Shown here piece after piece: positions 1-9,558 of a stretch of DNA of 64,000 bases; the stretch's first letter is position 1; the number at the start of each line of letters is the position of its first letter. The notes under the pieces are model-generated. The model did not search any database and was not told the DNA's origin. It saw nothing but the letters and a program-made list of their open reading frames with translations. The position numbers and the translations under genes were made by a program. Source of the DNA: Adineta vaga (lineage: Eukaryota; Rotifera). The stretch is taken from positions 7,812,001-7,876,000 of the forward strand of contig CP075495.1 in NCBI GenBank assembly GCA_021613535.1. Reading direction: 5' to 3'.

Positions 1-455
1 ATCTCTACGTTTTTTTCGTTTTTTTCCAATTATTTCAACTTCATCATCATCGTCATCATCATCATCGACTCTTTCATCACTATCTTCATCACTAATATAA
101 TCTTCGGGCAAGATTGATTTCTTTTTTGTTTCTTTTCTTGGTGGTTTGTTCTTTTCAACTTTTGATCCTGATTTGAAACCACCACTAACAAAAGAAATTG
201 GTTGAGCTATACGACTATAGGATGATGATGCAGTTGTTGTAGGACGATTCGATGCACGTTCTGAACCTGTTGCCCAAATACCTACAATAAAAAACATATA
301 TTTAAATTGAAACAAATTTTAATCGATGAATATGACATCTTACCATAGATAGATTCTTCTTTACTTTGTCGTCCTCGGCGGCGTGTTGGATTAAATGCAG
401 AATCTAAATCGCTTTCTGTAATATTGAAGTCTTCAATAAAATCATCATCAGCCAT
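1..455 (-). CDS. TFIP11: TFIP11, N-terminal part (cut by window edge)
   Basis: This is the 5' end of tuftelin-interacting protein 11, a G-patch spliceosome-disassembly factor (Ntr1/Spp382 type) that recruits the DHX15 helicase in the nucleus. Two exons are visible on the minus strand: 344-455 and 1-281, separated by a 62-nt GT-AG intron. The translation starts MADDDFIEDFNITESDLDSA and then carries the family's N-terminal signature, FNPTRRRGRQSKEES-IYGIWA, followed by SFVSGGFKSG and an acidic stretch with several consecutive Asp before basic KKRKKR. These blocks line up with the TFIP11 N-terminal domain (FNPNR..TKEEA.YGVWA in vertebrates). The G-patch and the rest of the protein lie outside the window. 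It is divergent to the mucin-like gene, with about 308 bp between the two ATGs. Confidence 0.85.
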
Positions 456-763
456 TGATTATGTTAATATTGAGAAGAATGATGGAAAACAAAGATATAT
501 TTCGTAAAAATACGCATTCTGTTGAAAAAATCAATAAAAATGAGTCACAGTTAACTTTTATTGGTTTATTCTGAGAACCAGTTATATCATTTAAGAATAT
601 TTCTGTCGTCGTCAGCATTTATTTTTAATGATACACATTTGTTATAACATACCATACCATACCATACCATATTTTTTTCAAACTTAGAAAAGAAGAAGGA
701 CAAAATAATACTTTTTTTTGTAGATATTTCAGAGTAGAACGTCTTTAGTTTTGATTTATCAAT
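456..763. other. Divergent intergenic region between TFIP11 and mucin-like gene
   Basis: This AT-rich 308-bp spacer lies between two divergently transcribed genes and probably holds both promoters. It contains a short (ACCAT)n run near 650-670 and pyrimidine-rich tracts ending in TAG/CAG just before the ATG at 764, which could serve as a 5' splice acceptor for the plus-strand gene. No other element is recognisable. Confidence 0.4.
650..670. repeat. (ACCAT)n microsatellite
   Basis: A pentanucleotide is repeated about four times in the divergent spacer. It is a simple sequence repeat with no further function visible. Confidence 0.7.
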
Positions 764-2247
764 ATGGCAAAGGTAAAATAATTGAATTCTTCTTCATTCA
801 AACGAAGAGAAGAACTTTTTAGGAAAATGATGGTGTAAAACAAAATAAATCTAACGGTCACACAATGCCAAGAAATGAACAAAGACCAAAAGGTCGTTCA
901 TCATGTTGTTCAATATGTATCTATACATTTATTTTTGTTTCCGGTGTCATTGTTGGTAAGATAACTTTAATAATTACAACTGAAGATGAATATCTCGTTT
1001 CGTCTATTTAGCAACAATTTTACCTGATTTAGCTGGTCATCAATTTAAACAACCTTATGGAAAAGAATACGGTATGGTTTGAATTAGAAATTTTCATTTA
1101 AAGAGATTCTTTTGTATTTGAAGGTGTAATGCTTGAACAAGCATTTAAAGATTTACCAAAACACATGACTACTTTAGCAGAAACAGCAGTCGTCGTTGGT
1201 CGTGATCTAATGAACCGATTTTGGAAAATGAAAGCAGAAATTGATCGTCGTGTCGCTGACATACAAGCCAAAGAAGGTGATAAATCATCATCGTCATCGA
1301 CAACAACAAAACGTACTGCAACAACAAGTAATAATTAACATATACAAATAACTAAAAACAAAGTAATTTCTCGTATTTTTAGCGAAAGGTACAACCCAAC
1401 GTTCAACAACAACCAAAACAACAACAGCTGGTTTGTATTTTTGTTTTATTTTTCCACTTGAAATTACGAGCAAAAAAATTCGTTTAGCTACTACAAAACA
1501 AACAACTACTACTCAACGCACAACACAAACAAGTTTGTAGATGCATTTTTATACCTAAAATTCATTTGTTTCTTTTAGCAACGACAACACGTCGACCAAC
1601 TACAACCACTACCAGCACCACCACTACTACCCCACGTCCAACTACTACCACTACCACTACCCCACGTCCTACTACTACTACCACCACCACTACTACCCAA
1701 CGTCCAACTACCACCACTACCACTACCCCACGTCCTACTACTACCACCACCACCACCACTACTACCCAACGTCCAACTACCACAACCACCACTCAACGTT
1801 CAACTACTGCTACAGAGACAACTACAGCAGCAACTACTCAACCAACTACTACTACCACCTTCACTGAAGCAACCACGCGTGCTGCAACTACTCAACCAAC
1901 GACAACAACAACAACCACTCCTACAATTCAAACAACAACTATTCCTCCTGCTACCACTCAAACAGCAACGACTCCTCCTACTACCACCATCACCACTACC
2001 ACCCAAGCTACGACACGTTTTACTACTTCTGCCACAGGTAGCAACATATCTTTTGCTTTTTTTTATTACTATTCTAATATTAATGATTTCATCATTTATA
2101 GCGCATCAAGATCATGTTCACACAGTTCGTGCACATGATACAACAAAAGCAACACCAGTCGTAACGACTGAAACAATAGTTCTCGAACCTGCAACAGTTA
2201 AGTCTCAAGAAAAAGCAAAAGATACAGTACCAACCAATGAACTCTAA
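764..2247 (+). CDS. Type II membrane protein with Thr-rich mucin-like ectodomain
   Basis: I do not recognise an orthologue. Eight exons join cleanly: 764-772, 823-955, 1012-1071, 1124-1327, 1383-1430, 1488-1532, 1579-2037 and 2102-2247. The protein has a short hydrophilic N-terminus, a single hydrophobic segment (CSICIYTFIFVSGVIVATIL) and no cleavable signal peptide, so it is probably a type II membrane protein. The segment after the membrane contains EQAFKDLPKHMTTLAE and a basic coiled stretch. The C-terminal half is a low-complexity domain made almost only of Thr with Pro, Gln and Arg (repeats of TTTTTPRP and TTTQRP), expected to be heavily O-glycosylated. Exons 5 and 6 are only 48 and 45 nt, and the introns around the Thr exons are all phase 1, so exons can be skipped or added without a frameshift. 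If the intron after 1327 is retained, translation stops four codons later and the mucin domain is lost. An AATAAA lies at 2408. Confidence 0.75.
1579..2037 (+). repeat. Low-complexity ACC/ACT codon array (Thr-rich coding repeat)
   Basis: Degenerate tandem repeats of ACC/ACT/ACA triplets are interrupted by CCACGTCC and CAACGTCC blocks that encode PRP/QRP spacers. The repeat is inside an exon of the mucin-like gene and is likely to vary in length between alleles. The long open frames of Val and Gly/Ser on the opposite strand are shadows of this repeat. Confidence 0.8.
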
Positions 2248-2656
2248 GAAGAACAATCTGTTGTTAGATAATTCTCATGATCATCATTCCGTATAAATGG
2301 TTAATTTCATCGTTATTCTTTCTTTTGTATTTCTCACTTTTATGATTTGTTGGATGTTTTCTGTTCCTTGTTATTCATCTTATGTTATTCTTTACCCACA
2401 AGGGATTAATAAAACATTCGTGGTTTTGATTATCATTTAATATAATTGTTGAAATATTGCATATCTTAAGCATTCATCTGATTGATGTTTTCAATGGAAG
2501 GTGAAAAGTTCTGCTGATCAGAAATAAAAGACAGTTGAATGCGCTTCATTTGATCTTTCTACCTGGATGATACATTAATTTTCTATTGTATTCATTCCAT
2601 ATTTCATTCAATTTCCGGTTATATTTTAATCTTTATTCAAATCTCGAAATACTTAT
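2248..2656. other. Convergent 3' intergenic region
   Basis: This stretch lies between the stop of the mucin-like gene and the stop of the minus-strand GH17-like gene. It holds the plus-strand poly(A) signal AATAAA at 2408-2413. Nothing else is recognisable. Confidence 0.5.
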
Positions 2657-4081
2657 TCAACAAAAAATCGGTTTAAAATCTATATGATGTGGATGTGCCA
2701 TTACATCAGTGCGAGGACCATAAATACCAAAGTTATATTCCGAATCAGCCTAAAATAGAGAAAAAAAACACATTTTTTATACTACTGTTGTATCAATCAG
2801 AATTTAACATCATACCGAAAATGTATGCGCAAACCATCCAATTTGTTGTTGTTTAGAATATTGACAATTACTTATCCAAAGTTTCCAATATTCATTAGCA
2901 CCTTCTAAGGAGACACCTTTCCATACATCTGATCCGCAATTTGATCCACGATTACGTCCATACCGATTCGAACCCCATGGATTTTGAGTTATCATTATTT
3001 GTTTATTCGGAATCATTTGTTTGAACGCTTCAATGTCGTTCTTAATAAAATTCCAAACATTTCCAGGTAAATCACATGTTCCATAATATGGCATAACTAT
3101 CAAAGCATTCTTCAATCATTTCAAATATATACTCGACAAAAAAAATGATTACATACCATGTGCTGATATAAAATCGATGTTTTTTATAACAGCATTTCTT
3201 GCAGCTGCAGGAGCTACATCATAACCATATTTCATCTATAGTAACCTCAGTGAGGGAAAAATAAATGATCAATTCGGAAAACTAAACAATAGACATACTT
3301 CGCTAACTGTCAATGGAATATCCAATGCATTTAATTCGCCTTTAATTTTTTCTAACTCAGCAACAAATGTACCAGAAATACTCCATGAAAACAATGGTTC
3401 TGAACCAAATGAAACCGAATGAACTACATATTTACTCAATGGTTTTCTGAGTACGTTCATCAGAGATGTTTTTCGTTCTTGCCATTTATTAAGTTCAGTA
3501 TCACTGTAACCATGCCAAACAATACCCAGTACTCCACTTTAATAAATAAATAAAATAAACATTCAAAAGATAGTAATCAATAGAAAAGAAACGAACAGAT
3601 TATTTTCAGCAGCTGCTTGAATAATATTATCCCAGACCATTTCTTGTTCACAAATTGGACCATATATACGAACCAGTTTTGCTCCATCATCAGCCATCCT
3701 TTTAAAATCTTGTCGAAGACGAGCAAGTGAGTAAACAGCATCACCACAAGACCAACCTTTGAGGTCACGGACATATCTATTAAAATAATAGAATTATATA
3801 CTTATCAATAATAACACTTATAAGAGAATAAACACTTTAACAAATGAAAATGTCAAAACTTAGAAATCTATTGAAAGGCAGAATATGTATTACCCCAACC
3901 ATCCATAGAATCTATTTGCAGGACACCACCATTGATTACGTGCTACAGTTGGAACTTGAATATTATCTGCAACTTTACTAAATTTAGTATCATATGGAAA
4001 ACATCCATCGACTATTACTATAAACGACAAAAAAGTCCACAATACTTGTAAATTAACATTCATCCTGCTAATCGAAAACAT
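2657..4081 (-). CDS. Secreted GH17-like beta-1,3-glucanase family protein (fungal-type)
   Basis: Six exons on the minus strand (3894-4081, 3597-3776, 3299-3536, 3157-3235, 2816-3096, 2657-2749) give a protein of about 350 residues. It begins with a signal peptide (hydrophobic VLWTFLSFIVIVDGCF). The start could be 4081 or the second Met at 4063. The mature part reads as a glycoside hydrolase TIM barrel of the GH17 type: GWSCGDAVYSLARLRQDFKR, KLVRIYGPICEQ, GVLGIVWHGYSD, VSFGSEPLFSW (the GSE acid/base region) and IMITQNPWGS where GH17 proteins have the nucleophile motif TETGWPS. It ends near the barrel with IGWFAHTFSADSE. GH17 enzymes cleave or transfer beta-1,3-glucan. Such genes are typical of fungi and plants rather than animals, so horizontal transfer is likely, although introns of host type are present. 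The nucleophile Glu appears to be Gln here, so activity is uncertain. The family call is moderate: by-eye motif matching, no search. Confidence 0.55.
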
Positions 4082-4727
4082 GTAATTAATATAATGAAAC
4101 TGAGATTTTATACTGGATGCATCATAGACGTTCGAATCAATAGAGATAAAACGACATGTGTGTGTGTGTGTGAATTGTTTACAGCTGTTAAATATTGAAA
4201 ATAGTCATAATAAAGGTGAACGAAAATATTTTCTTTTTATGCAATCATCATTTCCTTACATAACATACTGACAGCATGCGGGATAAGTATATGTTGTTTG
4301 ATAATATGATTCTGAATGTTATTTTGTAAATATAATAACTAATGTCACATGCTTCCGAAGAAAAATGAAATACTCATCTATTTCTACTAATTTGATGGAT
4401 GTTTAGAAGTCTTTTTTCTACACACGACATTATACACATATCTAAGACATTATTATAAGCAAGAAAATTTAATTTAATTCAACAGAAAGTATGGACAGAA
4501 CATCGAACTTGGAGTCAGTACAGTAGAATGTTTCAGTAATCTTAAACACTTTTAAGTTACATTACATCTCCCTACAAAACGATACTTCTAGTTAAAATAT
4601 TCAAATGATTTCATTTAATTTGAATCTGATACATGTAATCGTTTTGTTCACAATCATAATTTTTAATTTATATCACAAAATATTTCTTTTTTAATTTAGA
4701 AAAAAAACACATCGACATGCGCATAGA
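4082..4727. other. Intergenic region between GH17-like and WDR91 genes
   Basis: Both neighbours are on the minus strand, so this holds the 3' end of WDR91 and the promoter of the GH17-like gene. It contains a short (TG)n run near 4156-4172. No gene was recognised. Confidence 0.5.
4156..4172. repeat. (TG)n microsatellite
   Basis: A short TG dinucleotide run in the intergenic region upstream of the GH17-like gene. Confidence 0.8.
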
Positions 4728-7351
4728 TTAACTATCAGGTTTATTAATTCGTCGATATAATTGAATGGTTCCATTCGTATGTGATGTCATACACATATCT
4801 TTTTCTTTATTCCAATGTACACATGAACTTGGAAAAATACTATCGGAATTCATTGTTGGAAATTGAAGTTTATCATCTTCCTCGCCAGTTGATAAACGAT
4901 AAAAACGTGCATTTTGTGCATTACATGTTATCAAACGATCCGAATCATATGGATCAATATCAAAAACACTCCCAATTGGAACGAAATTATTCATATTAGT
5001 ATTACTGTTATTAAATGCAGATATTCGTTGAGCAGAAAGTAATGGTATTTGATTTTCGATGGATGATGCTAGAGTAGAAGCTTGAAAGGGTCCTACAGCC
5101 GAATAAGGTAATTCATAAGATTGTACGAATTGATCAAATGACGATAAATTTGATTGATAAATAATATTATCATTACCAATAGAATATATATCATCATTCA
5201 TAAAATGAATATCTTGAACTAATCTTGTATGTTGTTGTTTTTGATGAATAAGACTATTCGAACGAATATCATATAAGGCTAACTTTCCATCATTAAAACC
5301 TGATAAGAAAAAGTCGAATACTTTAATTTTATTTGCTTTTAAATAAAACAATGCATTACCCAAAACAAGTATTTGTTTATCTGGATGTATATTCATACAT
5401 GTAACAAAATTTTCATCATCGTCGGCTAACACACGTTCAACTGCCCATGTATTCAAATCAAGGATCGATACACGACCAGAACGTATTCGTGTATTATCGG
5501 TCGTATTCAATCGACTTGTACTTGCTAACGAAACAAATAAACGATCTAAATGTTAAATTAAAAAAAAGATATTAGATGCATTGAATAGAATTTTTAGAAC
5601 ATACTTTGAACTGGATGTGGATGAATATACATCACTCTTGGATAACTTTTATCAATAATTGCTTCATTAACAATACGTTTCTCTATTATATGTAGAACTT
5701 TAATAGTTGATACGGATGTTCCGAGATACAGTAATGGTTCTCGCATATCAAATGTTTGACATTGAAGAGCTGAACGAGATGTTAAAGACGTTATAACATC
5801 AAAATCTTCCGTACTTGACCAAACTATTGAATAAAAAGATATGAAAATACGAATATGTTTATTTCGATCTTACTTTTCACATGACTCTGAACATCTAGTG
5901 TTGAATAGAGTGAACCATCGATGTTTACTTTACAGTCTATAATTGTACTTGAATGATGTTTTAATTCTGCTAAATGAATTAGTTTTTCATCGTCAGCATC
6001 GATCTGATCATTAAATACAAAAAACCAAATAGATAATGATCATTATTCAAAATTGTTCAAATCAAATTTTTATCAAAACTTCACAAAGCATTGTGATAAA
6101 AAAAATCGAGCAAAATGAGATGAAAAAAAGAAAATCAAACCACGTACGTGGGTGCACGAGCAGATCTTTATCATACATGAGCATCATTGTGAACAAATGT
6201 TGCAGATTTAGGTCGCGTTGTTAAAAGTGATGATGATGATGTTGATTGAGATGGTACTTTGGTAGTTATTGCATCGTCGGTTGATAATAAAATTTGATTT
6301 CCAGTTGTCGATTCTTGAGATGGTTGAGCAAAACTTGTTTTGGATATACTTGAATATGAAGGTAGTTTACCTTCAAAAAAAAGAAGGTAGACAATGATAA
6401 TTGTATAGGAAAAGATGAGTTATTTACTGCGTGAAGATGTGTATTTGGTATTTGGTAAGAAACTACTTCGAAATTTAGACATAATTGTTGAATTTGCTTG
6501 CCGTTGTTGTTCCATACCAGATGAATTTGGTGATATTTGAATTTCATCCAACACTTCAGCGAATTGACTCATGGTTGGATCAACACGCTATAGAAATCGA
6601 AAAAGTAAACATGAATAGTTTTTCTTATTTGAATTCTATGGAAAAAAAAACATTTACTGCTGATGGTGGAAGTAATACTTTTGGACTTGGTGCTTGTTGA
6701 CTAATTAAATTTCCAAATTGTTGAGAGTTATTCTCTTCTATTGAACAGATTTTTGGTGGTGTCATACTAAATCGAAACGAAAAAAAAAACCAAATTTCTA
6801 CTATTGTGTAAATCAGAAGTTAGTTAATCGTACTGATAGAATGCTATCGATAGAAAATTTTGTAACGAAATCCAAAAAAGATCATTCCATTGTTTAGAAA
6901 AGTATAATTGAAATGTTGAATTCTCTTCAGGATTTCGAATGAATGGTAATGCAAACCAGTCTTTAGTCCATTCATTTGATTGTTGTAAAACTTTTGTTAA
7001 ACGTTCGAAAAATTCATGAACTTTATCCGTTTTCGAAGATTGTATTGCATGAATTAAATAACATCGATATAAATTTGTACGAATTTTAATTAAAACATTC
7101 GTTTGTTGTTGAGAACGTACGATTAATGTTGAAAAAAGACGTTGTTCTATTTGTGTCCAATAATCAATTAAATTATTGATATCAAACTGATGAATATATA
7201 ATGTTAATTGTTCTGTAATACGATCAGCACGAAATTGTCCAATGGGAATCTTCGATATTTCATTATCAAATGTTCGTAATGTATTTGTTAAACCACGATA
7301 ATTAAAATAATCACGTATAAGATCATCAACAAATGAAAATGTGCTTGCCAT
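4728..7351 (-). CDS. WDR91: WDR91, WD-repeat regulator of endosomal PI3P
   Basis: WDR91 is a Rab7-associated endosomal protein that restrains the Beclin-1/Vps34 PI3-kinase complex during early-to-late endosome conversion. Exon 1 (6834-7351) encodes the conserved N-terminal region: FVDDLIRDYFNYRGLTNTLR, RADRITEQL, LIDYWTQIEQRLFS, LYRCYLIHAIQ, DWFALPFIRNPEENSTFQ and YFSKQWNDLFWISLQNFLS, all matching WDR91. Exons 6658-6766, 6428-6587 and 6177-6370 encode a Ser/Gln-rich linker. An exon from about 6001 carries HHSSTIIDCKVNIDGSLYST, matching the start of the WDR91 propeller. The last large exon (4728 to about 5510) encodes WD repeats with ELPYSAVGPFQ and the terminal MTSHTNGTIQLYRR. Introns are short GT-AG. 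The protein looks complete, with its stop at 4728-4730. The start at 7351 is the first Met of the conserved block. Confidence 0.9.
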
Positions 7352-7806
7352 TGATGTAAAAGAAATGAAGAAAACAAAAGAAAGAACGTTATATACTTTT
7401 ATTTGTCAGCAGTTGTTTATTCGTGTTTTGATTGGTCAGATATATTCGTCTATTTGTTTATTTATGTGTTCCTATTTGAGTGAACGATATCTGTGGAATA
7501 TCGAATCAGAGATGAAATGATCAATTCCTTTTTTTTCTGATAAAATACAAAAGTAAGGTTTTATTTTTTCTAGATATGAAATTATTCATTCCGTATTGAG
7601 TAGATCAATTTTTCGAGAGCAAATGTATAGCTAGAAAAGTAGAAAGAGATTATCTGTTGTATATTGCTGATGTAATGATTCTTGCCAAATCTTTTTCCTT
7701 TGTTAAATTTTCAAGATTTTATTTTTGAGACAGATGTTCACAGAAGAATTTCTTTTTTTTTCCATAAAAATATCATTATTTTCTTCTTCTTCTTCTCTTA
7801 AATCAA
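7352..7806. other. WDR91 upstream region, no gene seen
   Basis: AT-rich sequence upstream of WDR91 and downstream of the small secreted gene, both on the minus strand. It contains pyrimidine tracts only. Confidence 0.4.
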
Positions 7807-8121
7807 TTAACGACGTCGTTGATAAATTCGACATTGTAGTTGAATACAATTATCTCTGCCTGTATCAAATGCCTTTGATTTCGATTGTTGTTGTTGTTGA
7901 GAATGATTCTCCATACATTTTTGTACACAGTCATTGATGTATTTGTATTCCTCTTCAGCTGTATAACTATTTTCATGAACAGTTAAATGAAGTATTTCCG
8001 GAGCGAGTGTTGTTGTCGATAATGGTTCTTTGGGTTTATTGACGTTGAGTTGAAGACTTCGAGATGTGACTGAAGAGATCAAACCAATTAGAAAGAGAAG
8101 ACAATAGAATTTCATGATCAT
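7807..8121 (-). CDS. Small secreted four-cysteine protein, uncharacterised
   Basis: A single exon encodes about 104 residues. The N-terminus is a clear signal peptide (MKFYCLLFLIGLISSVTSRS; two alternative Met codons three residues apart). The mature part is short, with a Pro/Thr linker, an acidic helix, and four Cys in the pattern CVQKC...C...C, the middle separated by a poly-Gln run, and it ends in QRRR. I do not recognise a family. Two disulfides in a secreted peptide would be a reasonable guess. It is divergent to IGBP1, with about 130 bp between the two ATGs, so the two may share a promoter. Gene status rests on the signal peptide and Cys spacing only. Confidence 0.55.
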   Translation of the reverse strand: MIMKFYCLLFLIGLISSVTSRSLQLNVNKPKEPLSTTTLAPEILHLTVHENSYTAEEEYKYINDCVQKCMENHSQQQQQSKSKAFDTGRDNCIQLQCRIYQRRR

Positions 8122-8236
8122 CTTGTCTCGAAAGGGTTTTTCAATGGAATGGATTTATTTTCATTGTTTTTCGTCAGTTTCGATAAACATCTGTTTGATT
8201 TTCTCATCATAGCTTTATTTTTTTTTCTTCTTCTTC

Positions 8237-8250
8237 TTCTTTCATTGCAG
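8237..8250 (+). promoter_or_regulatory. 3' splice acceptor abutting the IGBP1 ATG
   Basis: A pyrimidine tract (TTCTTCTTCTTTCATTGCAG) ends exactly at the ATG of IGBP1. This means either a 5'UTR intron or a spliced-leader trans-splicing site, the latter being known in bdelloid rotifers. Confidence 0.5.
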
Positions 8251-9467
8251 ATGACGTCGAACGATAATTTAACCATTTCAGAATTATTTGATACTTCTTT
8301 TGATCTTCAACAAAAATTGAATTCGAATAAAATTGAACAAAACAATGAAACATTTACAACTCTTATCAATCAATTAAAATTCGCAGAAGAAAAACTCGAT
8401 GAATTACATCTATTTTCTGATAATGAAGAACTTAATGAAGTTTCATCGAACGAATTAAGGTAGAAGATGAACTTTTGCACTCAATTACTTATTGTTGTCA
8501 AATAGATATTTTATTATTTATGCTTTAATTGCTTGGTCATATGAATATCGTTCATTAGATCGTGAACAACGATTAAATGATATTCATTCTGCTATTAGTT
8601 ATTTTATTAAATATTTACAATTATGTAAAAATTATGGTTTAGTAAAACACATTCCCAAAGAACAAGATGATGATAATGATAAATATCGTATATATGTAAC
8701 AGAAGATCGTCAGATGAAAATACAGAAGTAAAAATATTTTCGAAAAGTAACTTTTGTTGATTTTTCAAATTTAGATTAAAAGAAAAGAAAACATTGGAAA
8801 AATCGATTGAAAAACTACGTGAAATGACAAAAGATATTGATCGTGTCGATGATGAAATCAAACGACAATTGTATACCGAACAAATTAAATGGTGGATTCA
8901 ACAAGCAGAAGAAGATATTATTGCATTGAAAGGTTCAGTTTTTATATTCAATTGATAAAGATTGTAATTGTGTTCTTGTAGATGAAATCAAATTGATTCA
9001 ATTTTCAAAAGACCCATTACCACAAAATAGTAATCCAACAACATCAACGAATAAACTACCTGTCGATGGACCATTTACAATAGTAACAACAAAAGATCGA
9101 TTATATAAAGAAGCAATTAGTGGAGTAGGATATCCAAGGTGAGAATATATGACTTTTTTTTACACATCAATCTAATGAATTTTAATCTTCTATGTTATTT
9201 AGTTTACCAACAATGACGGTACAAGAATTTTATGATGATCTAGCTAAAAGACAGTCTCAACAACCAGGTAGAGTAGTATCTTAGAAGAGTAATCAATTTC
9301 ATTTTATATTTGACATTATTTTAGTACCTCCACCAAAACCAGCTCCATTATCTGATGAACATCTAAATGAAATCGATGATCCCACCCATCGACGTAATGT
9401 TCGTCAAATGGATGAATATAAAGATGATAATCCACTTGGTAGTGGAAATCGTTATAATCGTAGTTAA
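8251..9467 (+). CDS. IGBP1: IGBP1 / alpha4 (TAP42), PP2A regulatory protein
   Basis: The TAP42/alpha4 protein binds and protects the catalytic subunit of PP2A-type phosphatases and acts downstream of TOR. Six exons splice in frame: 8251-8459, 8506-8727, 8775-8932, 8982-9138, 9203-9267 and 9325-9467. Diagnostic segments are LHLFSDNEELNEVSSNELRY, the repeat-helix region HSAISYFIKYLQLCKNYGLV, QMKIQKLKEKKTLEKSIEKL, WWIQQAEEDIIAL, then ISGVGYPSLPTMTVQEFYDD and the C-terminal MDEYKDDNPLGSGNRYNR, which match the conserved GAGYPSLPTMTV and DTHPRGYGNR of the family. The length of about 310 residues is slightly shorter than human. The start at 8251 is the first Met of the conserved region and directly follows a splice acceptor. 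UNC45 begins only 91 nt after the stop on the same strand. Confidence 0.9.
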
Positions 9468-9537
9468 TCATATTGATTTTTCTATTGCGAAATAACTTTC
9501 ATGTTAATTTATTTTTTTCAAATATACACAATGTTTC

Positions 9538-9551
9538 TTTTTTCATTTCAG
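9538..9551 (+). promoter_or_regulatory. Acceptor between IGBP1 and UNC45 (candidate trans-splice site)
   Basis: TTTTTTCATTTCAG ends at 9551, eight bases before the UNC45 ATG and 84 bases after the IGBP1 stop. The short same-strand spacing leaves little room for a promoter plus a 5'UTR intron, so spliced-leader addition to a polycistronic transcript is plausible. Confidence 0.5.
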
Positions 9552-9558
9552 ATAAAAT

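Noticed and set aside
1562-2006. Long Val-rich and Gly/Ser/Cys-rich frames on the minus strand
   Set aside because: They are the complement of the ACC/ACT Thr-codon repeat of the plus-strand mucin-like gene and have no independent support.
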